A stretch of DNA of 42,901 nucleotides from Oscillospiraceae bacterium (GCA_017461245.1 JAFTYW010000044.1:1-42901); one strand, 5' to 3'; positions 17,694 to 25,645 are shown, numbered from the stretch's first letter. Notes: generated by a model not told the origin, from the sequence alone. Numbers and translations are program-made.

Positions 17694-17722
17694 ATTATAA
17701 CATAACCCGCCGCCTAAAGCAA
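17694..17722 (-). promoter_or_regulatory. Promoter of ddl operon
   Basis: Minus-strand TTGCTT (17717-17722), 17-base spacer, TATAAT (17694-17699), leaving a leader of roughly 60 bases before ddl. Confidence 0.7.
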
Positions 17723-17729
17723 GGCTTTT

Positions 17730-18058
17730 GAAAATGGAAAATGGAAAATTGAGAATGGAAAACTAAAATAAATGCAAAAGGTTGATTATAATCCGTAGGG
17801 ACGCGTTACCGAAGCGCTCGCAGAGCGAGATGAAGCGAGGTATAAGCGGGTGCCGCGGTCGAAAATTTAAGCGAAAAGCGAAAAAGTTTCGGGCACCGCA
17901 AACGGACGACCTGCGTGTCGTGCCGCAAAGCAAAACTAAACATAACGGAACGACACATAGGTCGTTCCCTACGAATCTTATTTTATGTTTTGTTTTAATT
18001 TGTGGTTTTGCGTAGCAAAACCGTCCTAAACTTTTCACTATTCACTCTTCACTTTTCA
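17730..18058. repeat. Intergenic repeat island 3 (composite)
   Basis: No credible gene in this gap. It contains in order: an A-rich 'gaaaatggaaaatggaaaattgag' tract (17733-17763); a long unit 17795-17972 with GTAGGG and CCCTAC ends; and a reversed 'TTTTGCGTAGCAAAA..cctaaacttttcactattcactc' module (about 18003-18058). Within the long unit, the first 115 or so bases (17794-17910) are nearly the reverse complement of 28908-29024. The remainder is the CGACACATAGGTCG-type hairpin pair seen in islands 1, 6 and 9. Confidence 0.8.
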
Positions 18059-18060
18059 CT

Positions 18061-18090
18061 AAAAAAGCACCCTCTCGGGTGCTTTTTTGT
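18061..18090. terminator. Terminator after YghO-like gene
   Basis: AAAAAAGCACCC-tctc-GGGTGCTTTTTT hairpin; a second partial copy (CGGGTGCTTTTTTG) follows at 18094-18107, as if the terminator end had been duplicated. It lies downstream of the minus-strand gene at 18109. Confidence 0.8.
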
Positions 18091-18108
18091 TTACGGGTGC
18101 TTTTTTGT

Positions 18109-19290
18109 TTATTTATCAAGCTTGCGGATATAGCAGCGTCTGCGGTGGTGCTGGCGGTGCTCAAAACGCTTCCACATAAGGTGGATTTTGTTGTTGCTTT
18201 CGAGCATCGGACCGGTTTCGCAGTACTTAACGCCGAACTTTTTGGCGCCGTCAAACATCTCAACTAAAAGCTGAGCGTTAACACCGCGGCTCTGCAGTTC
18301 GGGTTTGACCGCGATGAGCAGAAACTCCAGCGTGTCGCACTTTTTGGCAGTCAGCGCCTTTAAAAGATGGATAAAGCCGAACGGGAAAAGGTTTCCGCTG
18401 CTTTTTCTTGCCGCCTCGCTCATAGAGGGAACGATAACGCCGAATGCAACGGGATCGTCATTCTCGTCAACGATAAGCGAGAGAAAATCGGGGCGAACCA
18501 TTGTAACAAACTGGTCAAAGACCATATCTATCTGCGCTTGATTTAAGGGAATGTAGCCGTAAAGATGCTTGTATCCCTCGTAAAGCAGGTTAAATATCTT
18601 TTGCTTGTAGGGAATGACGTCGCGGGTCTTTTTAAACCTTATCGAGCGCAGGTTGTTATTTTTAAGGGCACGCTCGGCAATGCTGTAAATTCTCGGATCG
18701 AGCGAGTCGGGCGCGGTTATCTTGTATTCGATCCAGTCAACAGACTTTTCGTATCCCAGCCTTGCCATATGCTCAACATAGTATTCGTGGTTGTAGATGG
18801 TAAAGAACATATTAGGCTCGTCAAAGCCCTCGACAAGCATACCTTCCTTGTCAAAGTCGGTAAAGCCCATAGGGCCTTGCACCTCGTCCATTCCCTCAGA
18901 GAGCGCCCAGTCTTCGACTGCCGCAATAAGCTTTTTAGAAACTCTTATGTCGTCTATGTAGTCAAAGCGGGTAAAGCGGACGCATTTTCTGTCCCAAACG
19001 CGATTGTATTCGCGGTTTAAAAGGCCGCAAATTCTGCCGACGGGCTTGCCGTCAATGTATGCCATAAAGAATTTGGTGTCGCAGTAGTCGTAAGCGGGGT
19101 TTTTCTTGGGGTCAAGGGTGTCAAGCTCGTCAAAATTAAGGGCGGGAACATAAGCCTCGCAGCCCTTATAGAGAATGTTCTGAAATTCGACAAATTTTTT
19201 AAGCTCTGCTCTGTCTGTGATCTCGCGGATTTCGATTTCGCACTCGTCAGCGGGCAAAGCAGCCTTTTTGGTAGCGGTTTCTGAAATCAT
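18109..19290 (-). CDS. YghO-like GNAT-fold acetyltransferase family protein
   Basis: This 393-residue protein is longer than a single GNAT domain. The layout resembles YghO-type proteins: an N-terminal alpha/beta half with VEFQNILYKGCEAYVPAL and FFMAYIDGKPVGRICG, a central GPMGFTDFDKEGMLVEGFDEP motif, then a second GNAT-like half with LSLIVDENDDPVAFGVIVPSMSEA and FLLIAVKPELQSRGVNAQLL, where the RGVNA turn occupies the acetyl-CoA loop position. The C-terminus is very basic (EHRQHHRRRCYIRKLDK). No signal peptide is visible. Substrate is unknown. The gene is monocistronic, between repeat island 3 and the divergent gene at 19449. Confidence 0.75.
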   Translation of the reverse strand: MISETATKKAALPADECEIEIREITDRAELKKFVEFQNILYKGCEAYVPALNFDELDTLDPKKNPAYDYCDTKFFMAYIDGKPVGRICGLLNREYNRVWDRKCVRFTRFDYIDDIRVSKKLIAAVEDWALSEGMDEVQGPMGFTDFDKEGMLVEGFDEPNMFFTIYNHEYYVEHMARLGYEKSVDWIEYKITAPDSLDPRIYSIAERALKNNNLRSIRFKKTRDVIPYKQKIFNLLYEGYKHLYGYIPLNQAQIDMVFDQFVTMVRPDFLSLIVDENDDPVAFGVIVPSMSEAARKSSGNLFPFGFIHLLKALTAKKCDTLEFLLIAVKPELQSRGVNAQLLVEMFDGAKKFGVKYCETGPMLESNNKIHLMWKRFEHRQHHRRRCYIRKLDK

Positions 19291-19384
19291 TTTTCACACC
19301 TCAGCCTTTAAAGATCTTTTTCATAGGATAGATTATATCACAAAAATCTCGTTTTTTCAACATTTTTAGACATATCTTAAATAA

Positions 19385-19413
19385 TTGACTTTAAAACATT
19401 TATATGATAGTAT
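19385..19413 (+). promoter_or_regulatory. Promoter of the 19449-22281 operon
   Basis: TTGACT (19385-19390), 17-base spacer, TAGTAT (19408-19413), about 35 bases before the start codon. Confidence 0.65.
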
Positions 19414-19448
19414 AAATTAAAATAATCTCGCGAAAAGAGGCAAAAATT

Positions 19449-20477
19449 ATGAAACCTTTAAAGCTTGGAATTGCCTACCACGGCAACAGACTTTTAAACC
19501 ACGCAAGAGAGGATCTAAACGACATTATAAAGCACAATTTTAATACCGTTGTGCATATGTTTTCGCACAACGATATGGTGCGCGGAAAAACCGCTATGAA
19601 GGACCTTTTTCAGATGACTCTTGATATGGGTCTTGAACTTTGGGTCGACAACTGGGGCATCGGCGGCACCCCCGGCGACCCCTCGCATTTTCTCTGCTAT
19701 CACCCCGAGGCGCATCAGTATACCTCTGACGGTGAGGTGCGCCCCATAAACGTCTGCTTTAACCACGAAAGCTTTGTTTCCTTTACAAAGGAATGGATCG
19801 ATACTGTTTACGAATACGGCGGCAGAAAAATCTTCTGGGATGAGCCCAGCCTTGTGTCCGCTGACGACAAGTTCTCCTGCGCCTGTCCCCTCTGCCAGAA
19901 GCTTTTTGAGGAGAAGTACGGCAGAAAGATGCCCGCCGCTCCCGATAAGGACACGGTAGATTTCCAGATGTGGACTGTTAAGAATTACTTTGAGATAGTG
20001 ACCTCTTACGCAAGAGCAAAGGGAATGGAAAATATCGTCTGCGTTATGCCCGGCAAAAAGCACGGCATCTGCCTTGAGACCGCAGGCGTTCTCGGCGAAA
20101 TTGAAACCATCGACAATATCGGCACCGATCCCTACTGGGTCGGCGGACCGACGGGCACCGAGGTTTATAAATATGTTTACGAGTCGACTAAAAAGTGCCT
20201 TGAGGTCTGCGATACATACAAAAAGGATCACAACCTCTGGATCCAGGGCTACGGCGAGAGACGCGGCTTTGAGGAGGACGTTGTTTATGCGGCTCAAGCG
20301 GCTTATGACGCGGGCGCAAGAAATATCTTTGTTTGGGGTTTTCGCGGCTGTGAGGCCAACTGGTATAAGGCAAACCGCCCCGACATTTCATGGCGTACTG
20401 TAGGCGACGCTATGCAGAGGGTCTTAGACAGCGAGCGAAACAGAGTTATTGAAGAAGCGAGAAAATTAGTTAAATAA
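19449..20477 (+). CDS. Putative TIM-barrel hydrolase-like protein
   Basis: This 342-residue protein has no signal peptide. Alternating strand/helix segments suggest a beta/alpha barrel: KLGIAYHGN, FNTVVHMFSHND, LELWVDNWGIGG, GRKIFWDEPSLVSAD, IVCVMPG, TIDNIGTDPYW, HNLWIQGYGER, ARNIFVWGFRG. The acidic pair in FWDEPSL at a strand end, and the Trp-rich strands, resemble glycoside hydrolase clans. A CACPLCQ cluster near residue 140 may bind metal or only be structural. I do not recognise a named family and call no substrate. It heads a tight operon with a metabolite transporter and a HAD phosphatase, consistent with a cytosolic catabolic role. The ribosome binding site is AGAGG 9 bases upstream. 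Confidence 0.5.
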   Translation: MKPLKLGIAYHGNRLLNHAREDLNDIIKHNFNTVVHMFSHNDMVRGKTAMKDLFQMTLDMGLELWVDNWGIGGTPGDPSHFLCYHPEAHQYTSDGEVRPINVCFNHESFVSFTKEWIDTVYEYGGRKIFWDEPSLVSADDKFSCACPLCQKLFEEKYGRKMPAAPDKDTVDFQMWTVKNYFEIVTSYARAKGMENIVCVMPGKKHGICLETAGVLGEIETIDNIGTDPYWVGGPTGTEVYKYVYESTKKCLEVCDTYKKDHNLWIQGYGERRGFEEDVVYAAQAAYDAGARNIFVWGFRGCEANWYKANRPDISWRTVGDAMQRVLDSERNRVIEEARKLVK

Positions 20478-20491
20478 AGAGTGAGGAAGTT

Positions 20492-21376
20492 ATGAGAGGC
20501 AAGGCGTATTTAAAAATAATAGTCGCTATGCTCATTTGGGGAACGCTTGGAATTTTTACAAGATTTATCGGCATTTCGAGCGGCGAAATGGTGCTCTTCA
20601 GAGTTGTTATCGGCGGTTTTTCGCTGCTACTCGTTTACCTTTTTTCAAAGCATCACTCCTCGGGCAAGGCGATAAGGAGAGCCGCCCCGCTACTGCTCTT
20701 ATCGGGCGTAGTTATGGGCTTTAACTGGCTGTTTTTGTTTGAGGCCTATAGATACACGGCGGTAAGCATCGCAACGGTGGCATATTACTGCTCGCCCGTT
20801 ATAGTTATGCTGCTTTCGCCTCTCTTTTTTAAAGAAAGAATTGCGCCTTTGCGCGTTATGGGCATTTTGTGCTGCATCATAGGCCTTGTGCTGATTTCAG
20901 GAACCATTTCGGGCGGCGCATCAACTATGAAAGGCTTCGGCTTCGGTCTTATCGCCGCCGCGCTTTACGCCTGTGTCACTATGCTCAATAAGTGTGTAAA
21001 GGGAGTTTTGGGCATTGAGATAACCCTCGTTCAGCTGCTCGGCGCATTTATTGTAATGCTGCCCTACTGCCTTATTAAAGGCGGCGGTGTGATAGCACTG
21101 CCGCAGAGTTTGCAGGGCGCAGTCTGCCTTGTTATACTCGGCGCAGTTCACACAGGCCTTGCGCTTTATCTTTACTTTTCGTCGCTGCAGACCCTCTCTG
21201 CACAGAGCGCCGCTCTCTGCAGCTATATAGACCCGGGCTCTGCGCTTGTTTTCTCGGCAGTTTTCTTAGACGAAAAGCTTACCTTTGTTCAGATAATTGC
21301 CGCAGTTTTAATTTTAGGCGGAGCGCTTTTCGGCGAGCTTTTCTCGCCAAATTCTGCAAGGAAAAGGAGAGGCTAA
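20492..21376 (+). CDS. EamA/DMT-family transporter
   Basis: This 294-residue integral membrane protein has about ten hydrophobic segments arranged as two EamA repeats. The first begins IVAMLIWGTLGIFTRFIG with GEMVLFRVVIGG. The second begins FGFGLIAAALYACVTMLNKCV and includes the family-typical SYIDPGSALVFSAVFLDEKLT near residue 245. Such transporters usually move amino acids or other small metabolites; the substrate is not predictable here. The ATG follows the upstream gene by 14 bases with a GAGGAAG box, and its stop codon abuts the next start codon. Confidence 0.92.
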   Translation: MRGKAYLKIIVAMLIWGTLGIFTRFIGISSGEMVLFRVVIGGFSLLLVYLFSKHHSSGKAIRRAAPLLLLSGVVMGFNWLFLFEAYRYTAVSIATVAYYCSPVIVMLLSPLFFKERIAPLRVMGILCCIIGLVLISGTISGGASTMKGFGFGLIAAALYACVTMLNKCVKGVLGIEITLVQLLGAFIVMLPYCLIKGGGVIALPQSLQGAVCLVILGAVHTGLALYLYFSSLQTLSAQSAALCSYIDPGSALVFSAVFLDEKLTFVQIIAAVLILGGALFGELFSPNSARKRRG

Positions 21377-22030
21377 ATGAAATATCAGCACATTCTCTTT
21401 GACCTTGACGGAACCCTTACCGATCCCTCTATGGGTATCACAAACTCGGTGATGTACGCTTTAAGAAAGTTCGGTATCGAGCCGCCCGACAGAAAGGAGC
21501 TTTACTGCTGCATCGGTCCGCCGCTTGTTCATTCCTTTAAAAATCTTTGGGGCTTTGACGACCAAAAGGCTTGGCTTGCGGTGGAATACTACCGCGAGTA
21601 TTTTGGTGAAAAGGGAATTTTTGAAAACGAGGTCTACGAGGGTATCCCCGAGCTTCTCGCCGCACTTAAACAGAGCGGCAAAAAGGTCTGCCTTGCAACC
21701 TCAAAGCCCGAGGAATATGCAGTAGACATTTTAAAACACTTTGACATTTATAAATACTTTGATTTTATCGCCGCCAACACAATGGCCGAGGACCGTGCTA
21801 CCAAAAAAGAGGTCCTCGAATATTTAAAGAGCAATATCCCCGAGGTAAACGGCGACAACGCCGTTATGGTGGGCGACACTGTTTTTGATGCCGAGGGCGC
21901 AAGACAAGCGGGACTCGACTCAATCTGCGTGCTTTACGGCTTTGGCAAAAAGGATGAGCTTCTCGCCGCGGGAGCGGGCAGGGTGGCTGTGAGTGTGTCC
22001 GAGCTTAGAAAGTTTTTGCTGGAGGAGTAG
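21377..22030 (+). CDS. HAD-superfamily phosphatase, Gph/YjjG-like
   Basis: This 217-residue protein carries the HAD motifs in order: I FDLDGTLTD (residues 8-16), II CLATSKP, the Lys region ATKKEVLEYL, and IV MVGDTVFDAEGARQAG. An alpha-helical cap lies between motifs I and II (type C1), as in phosphoglycolate phosphatase and nucleotidases. A small sugar phosphate or nucleotide is the expected substrate. The start codon follows the preceding stop with no gap, its AAGGAGAGG box lying inside that gene, so it is translationally coupled to the transporter. Confidence 0.9.
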   Translation: MKYQHILFDLDGTLTDPSMGITNSVMYALRKFGIEPPDRKELYCCIGPPLVHSFKNLWGFDDQKAWLAVEYYREYFGEKGIFENEVYEGIPELLAALKQSGKKVCLATSKPEEYAVDILKHFDIYKYFDFIAANTMAEDRATKKEVLEYLKSNIPEVNGDNAVMVGDTVFDAEGARQAGLDSICVLYGFGKKDELLAAGAGRVAVSVSELRKFLLEE

Positions 22031-22032
22031 AA

Positions 22033-22281
22033 ATGAAAAAGGGTAAACCGAGCGTAAAAGCGCTGCTGCCGAGTTTGTTTGAAGCAATCGTAGGTCTTGC
22101 CGCAATCGTTTCATTTTTTATTTTGACGGCAAACGGAATCCCTGTCGGCAAATGGGCAATTACCCTTATAGTCGCCTTTGTTTATATGATGCTGGGCGTT
22201 TTCGGCATTATCGGCTGGGTCAAAAAACGCCGCGAGCCCGAAATAGATGAGGATTGGTTCTCCCCTATAAATATGGATTAA
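22033..22281 (+). CDS. Small two-helix membrane protein, unknown
   Basis: This 82-residue protein has two membrane segments, SLFEAIVGLAAIVSFFILT (about 14-32) and WAITLIVAFVYMMLGVFGII (about 42-61). A KKRRE positive patch follows the second, and the tail is acidic. It starts 2 bases after the HAD gene with a GGAGG box within that gene's end, so it belongs to the operon. A terminator overlaps its stop codon. I do not recognise the family. Confidence 0.75.
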   Translation: MKKGKPSVKALLPSLFEAIVGLAAIVSFFILTANGIPVGKWAITLIVAFVYMMLGVFGIIGWVKKRREPEIDEDWFSPINMD

Positions 22282-22308
22282 AAAAAGCACCCCGAGGGGT
22301 GCTTTTTT
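22280..22308 (+). terminator. Terminator of 19449-22281 operon
   Basis: AAAAAAGCACCCC-gag-GGGGTGCTTTTTT hairpin, starting inside the stop codon of the last gene; a repeat island begins 2 bases after it. Confidence 0.9.
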
Positions 22309-22650
22309 CGTAGGGGAGGGGCTTGCTCCTCCCGAATGAATAGTGAAAAGTGTTGGAAGGTTTTGCTATCGCAAAACCCCGAATTAAAATAACTGTTTGT
22401 GTTTATATCGCAGGGGCGAACTGCGATCACCCTAAAAAAGCACCCGTGAGGGTGCTTTTTTTAATTGAAAGTTGAAAATGGAAAATTGAAAATTATATTG
22501 GCGGTTACTTTGTAGGGGCGGATGCCCAGCTTCGCTTCGCTACTGCATAAATTCCGCTTGCCAAATCAAAGATTTGGAGCGTCATTTAACATCCGCCCGC
22601 TAAGCAATATGCAACTGTTTCGGGACGATGTGGGCATCGTCCCCTACATT
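22309..22650. repeat. Intergenic repeat island 4 (composite)
   Basis: No credible gene. In order: the GTAGGGGAGGGGCTTGCTCC arm (22310-22334, as in island 2); a 'gaatagtgaaaagtg' plus TTTTGCTATCGCAAAA module (to about 22381); a second GCACCC/GGGTGC terminator (22433-22462); a 'gaaaatggaaaattgaaaatt' tract (22465-22494); and a GTAGGG...CCCTAC unit (22512-22647). The last unit contains a 49-base block (22539-22587) repeated at 38434-38482, and a GACGATgtgggCATCGTC hairpin. Confidence 0.8.
22433..22462. terminator. Second terminator hairpin inside island 4
   Basis: AAAAAAGCACCC-gtga-GGGTGCTTTTTT with T run, with no gene ending just before it. It may have travelled with the repeats or serve the convergent minus-strand operon. 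Confidence 0.7.
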
Positions 22651-22664
22651 AGTAAAAACAAAAA

Positions 22665-23453
22665 TTATAAACTTTTAAAAAGGGCCTTTTCAACGGTCTC
22701 GGCTTCAAGCTCGTAGCTCCTGCCGTCGATAACCTTAATGTCGGGGTGGTTGTGCAGGTTGGGGAGCGGGATCCTCTCAACGAGGTCAACTCGGAATTTT
22801 ATAGGCTTGTTGTAAACCAGCGGCTTTGCGTTTTTGAAGTTTTCGACTGCCTTTTTGGCGGTGTCGAAAATGAGCTTGTGGGCGCGCTGCGGGGGCAGCA
22901 TAGCCGCGCCAAAGCTTGAAAGACCGCGCTTCACCTCTGCAGTTTCGATCCAGGGCAGAAGCTCCTTTGCCTCTTTGCAGACCTTGTCGTCACCCGAAAC
23001 CATAATAACGGGAACGCCCTTGTCGCCCGCGATGCCTGCATCTATGGCAACCTCGCCGACCTTTTCGCCGTTTATCCAATAGTTCTGAATCTCTTTTGAG
23101 GACATAGAATGCTCCAAAACGGCTTTGTGGGTGCCCGCCATAGCGTGATAGCCAAGCAGAACAACGGCGTCATAGGTCTCGAGGCTGTCAAAGCGGTCGG
23201 TGTAAATCTCACCGCAAACAAGCTCGTCAACATCGTCGGAAATGTTCTCCCAACGAACGCTGTAGCTGTTTCCGTGGCAGTCGCGAGCCGCAACAAAGTC
23301 GACTCCCGCAGCCTTTAATCCTGCGGCGCAGGCGTTGATGTCGGCGGTCATAAAGTCCCTGCCCTCGTTAAAGCGGCTAAGGGCGGGCGAGGTCTGCTCT
23401 ACCGCGTAAACGCCCGAAATGCCTTCAATGTCTGCAATAATTAAAACCCTCAT
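22665..23453 (-). CDS. M55-family D-aminopeptidase (DppA-like)
   Basis: This 262-residue metallopeptidase is of the DppA type. Visible motifs are ADIEGISG at 7-14 (metal ligands Asp and Glu), DCHGNSYSV near residue 60 (His ligand), LLGYHAMAGT near 100-110 and EHSMSS. No signal peptide is seen, so it is cytosolic. Relatives release D-Ala from short D-amino-acid peptides, which suggests recycling of cell-wall peptides. It begins 2 bases after the CapA-like gene with a GAGAGGGA box, so the two form an operon, divergent from an AraC regulator. Confidence 0.92.
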   Translation of the reverse strand: MRVLIIADIEGISGVYAVEQTSPALSRFNEGRDFMTADINACAAGLKAAGVDFVAARDCHGNSYSVRWENISDDVDELVCGEIYTDRFDSLETYDAVVLLGYHAMAGTHKAVLEHSMSSKEIQNYWINGEKVGEVAIDAGIAGDKGVPVIMVSGDDKVCKEAKELLPWIETAEVKRGLSSFGAAMLPPQRAHKLIFDTAKKAVENFKNAKPLVYNKPIKFRVDLVERIPLPNLHNHPDIKVIDGRSYELEAETVEKALFKSL

Positions 23454-23455
23454 TT

Positions 23456-24547
23456 TTAGTCCCTCTCATTCGTTAGATTGTCGCTGGGGAAAAGCTCGCG
23501 CCAAACGTCTGTGTGAGCCTCGCAGTCAAGGTAGTGGCCGAAAACGCGGTTGTCGCGCTCGGTGGCATCCTTGGTACAGGCCTTTTCGATGGCCTCAAGG
23601 TAGTACCACTTTTCGTCCTCGACAAATGCTCTCCAGCCCTCTATCCAACTGCCGTCAAGTAAGCTTTGATTTCTCTCCTCAAATGCCTTTAAGATTGTAT
23701 CTTTTTCCTCGCCTTTTGCCAGTTTAATGCCTTTTTTCTCGGCGTCCTGAACTGTCGGGATAAACTCAACCGAGTTGTTCTCGGTGTCGTAAATTACCTC
23801 AAGAGCGGTGTACCAGCAATCAGGTCTGCCCGTCCAAACAAAGTGGAAGTTGCCTTGGCCGTAGATAAGATGCGAGCCGTTTACTTCTTCGTAGCAACAT
23901 ATACAATGGCTGTGCTGACCAACGACAATGTCAGCGCCGTTTTTGGCCATAGCGTGAAATGCGTGGCGCACTCTCGGGGAAGGGTACGCGCTGTACTCCT
24001 TGCCGCCGTGATAGATAACGATGACCTTGTCGTATTTTGCCTTTGCCTCTCTGATGTCCCAGATGGTGTCAAACGGGTCAAAGGGGCGGCAGCCCATTCT
24101 GTCGGGAAGTGCATATGTATATTCGTGCTCGCAAACTGCGATAAAGCAAACAGTTTCGCCGTTTTTCTCTACAACGTAGTTCTTTCTCGAGTCCTCATAG
24201 TTTTGGCCAAAGCCGACGGTGTCAAGTCCTGCCCTCTCAAATGCCTCAAAGGATTCCTTTGCGGCAGGCTTTCCGTAGTCAAAAAAGTGGTTGTTGCTGA
24301 TCCCAACGAGATTAACCCCAAGTTTCTTTAAAACCTCGGCGGTCTCAACAGGCGCCAAAAGATTGGGGCCGAATTTCTTTATCTTGTTTCCACCGTGGCC
24401 CAGCGCGCACTCTAAGTTTATGAAGTTTATGTCGTTGCCTTTAAAGATCTCGGCAGCGTCGGTAAAAAGGGTGTCTACGTCCTGCTTTTCGAAAAGCGGG
24501 GCTGTGATCTCGGTTGGGCAGATGTCTCCGCCAAGCATTATTTTCAT
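23456..24547 (-). CDS. CapA/PgsA-type metallophosphatase-like protein
   Basis: This 363-residue protein has the CapA family layout: GGDICP near the N-terminus, INLECAL, GISNNHFFDYG, VIYHGGKEYSAYPSP and GQHSHC with the metal-site His residues, ending the core with YGQGNFHF. Known CapA proteins take part in poly-gamma-glutamate export or anchoring and have an N-terminal membrane anchor; this one starts directly with the first strand, so it appears cytosolic. A cytosolic copy beside an M55 D-aminopeptidase points to peptide or amide turnover in place of capsule synthesis (inference). The start has AGGAGAGG about 8 bases upstream. Confidence 0.85.
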   Translation of the reverse strand: MKIMLGGDICPTEITAPLFEKQDVDTLFTDAAEIFKGNDINFINLECALGHGGNKIKKFGPNLLAPVETAEVLKKLGVNLVGISNNHFFDYGKPAAKESFEAFERAGLDTVGFGQNYEDSRKNYVVEKNGETVCFIAVCEHEYTYALPDRMGCRPFDPFDTIWDIREAKAKYDKVIVIYHGGKEYSAYPSPRVRHAFHAMAKNGADIVVGQHSHCICCYEEVNGSHLIYGQGNFHFVWTGRPDCWYTALEVIYDTENNSVEFIPTVQDAEKKGIKLAKGEEKDTILKAFEERNQSLLDGSWIEGWRAFVEDEKWYYLEAIEKACTKDATERDNRVFGHYLDCEAHTDVWRELFPSDNLTNERD

Positions 24548-24686
24548 TTAGCACCTCTCCTTGTAATTGACTTATTTTAGTTTTGCTTATATAATAATTA
24601 TAAGGTAAATTCGCACACATATAAATGAACAGTATTTATTTATTTTGCTTGTTTTAGCATTATTTTAAGAAAAAGGGGCAGCCAAA

Positions 24687-25448
24687 ATGAATCCCTATAT
24701 TGTAAAGGAGCTTCTTCATTATTGCAACGTTTCGGTAAACAAAAGCATAGGCTTCAAAGAGGAAAAGATCCCCTACTATGACTTGACCTTTGTTTTAAGC
24801 GGCAGTCTTGTTTATGATATTGACGGCAAAAACTATATTCTCAACAAAAACGACTGCCTTTTCTTAAAGCCGGGAACTTTAAGAGGCAGGCAGGACTGCA
24901 GTATTCCTGTAAGCTACGTAAGCTACAACTTCACCGCTACCGACCACGCTCTCTTGCCCGAGCTTGAACCCGTAATGCGATCGGTAATTTCCAAGGATAT
25001 TAGGGCGCTGATGTCAGTCTTTTCGCAGACACACCTTTCTCAGAATTTTCATTCAAAGGAAAAGTGCATAAACCTCTTAAACTACATTCTTTACGAGCTA
25101 ATGGACATATGGGAGTTTAAGAGCCAGAACCCACACGTTCAGAAAACCATGAAATGCGTTGACGCGCATATCGACGAGCCTCTCTCGCTCTCTAAGATAA
25201 GCGCGCTTGTAAATCTTTCGCCTGAGTATCTCTCGGCGCTGTTTAAAAAGGAAACGGGCAAAACGCTGACCGAATATATAAACGATAGAAAGCTTGCGCT
25301 GGCAAAGCGGCTTATTCTCGAGAGCGCAATGCCGCTGAGTGAAATTGCTCAGTCGTTGGGGTACGAAAATTACAATTATTTTTCCCGCATATTCAAGGCG
25401 CGTTTTTCAGTCTCGCCCAAAAACATCAAAAAACGCCGCGAAATATAA
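24687..25448 (+). CDS. AraC-family transcriptional regulator
   Basis: This 253-residue protein has an N-terminal cupin-like sensor half (YYDLTFVLSGSLVYDIDGKNY, LFLKPGTLRG). Its C-terminal AraC DNA-binding domain, about residues 150-253, carries two HTH units (LSKISALVNLSPEYLSALFKKETG and LSEIAQSLGYENYNYFSRIFKARF). The sensor half suggests a small-molecule ligand such as a sugar or peptide. It is divergent from the capA-M55 operon across 139 AT-rich bases and is its most likely activator. The ribosome binding site is AAAAAGGGG before the ATG. It is followed by repeat island 5. Confidence 0.93.
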   Translation: MNPYIVKELLHYCNVSVNKSIGFKEEKIPYYDLTFVLSGSLVYDIDGKNYILNKNDCLFLKPGTLRGRQDCSIPVSYVSYNFTATDHALLPELEPVMRSVISKDIRALMSVFSQTHLSQNFHSKEKCINLLNYILYELMDIWEFKSQNPHVQKTMKCVDAHIDEPLSLSKISALVNLSPEYLSALFKKETGKTLTEYINDRKLALAKRLILESAMPLSEIAQSLGYENYNYFSRIFKARFSVSPKNIKKRREI

Positions 25449-25451
25449 GTA

Positions 25452-25640
25452 AATGGAAAATTGAAAATTATAAATATCTTTAAATATATATTGTAGGGAC
25501 CGGCCTCCCGGACGGTCCGAGGACGGTTGATGAACACATAAACGGACAGTCGAGGACGCCTGTCCCTACAAAACAAATGTAAATGCTCGTTTTAATTTTG
25601 GGACTTGCGATAGCAAAACCTTCCAAAATTTCTCATTCAT
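25452..25640. repeat. Intergenic repeat island 5
   Basis: No credible gene. A 'gaaaattgaaaatt' tract (about 25452-25472) is followed by a unit 25493-25569 bounded by TTGTAGGG and CCCTACAA. Its left half is GACCGGCCTCCCGGACGGTC and its right half GGACAGTCGAGGACGCCTGTC. A reversed GCGATAGCAAAACCTTCC module (about 25606-25632) lies against the terminator. The right half matches island 7. Confidence 0.78.
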
Positions 25641-25645
25641 CATTT

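Noticed and set aside
17730-18058. CRISPR array suspected from repeated short strings
   Set aside because: Repeats are irregular in length and spacing, present on both strands and spread over the whole window; no cas genes.
19515-20297. 260-codon minus-strand frame opposite the TIM-barrel gene
   Set aside because: The plus-strand frame has a promoter, ribosome binding site and operon context; the antisense frame has none.
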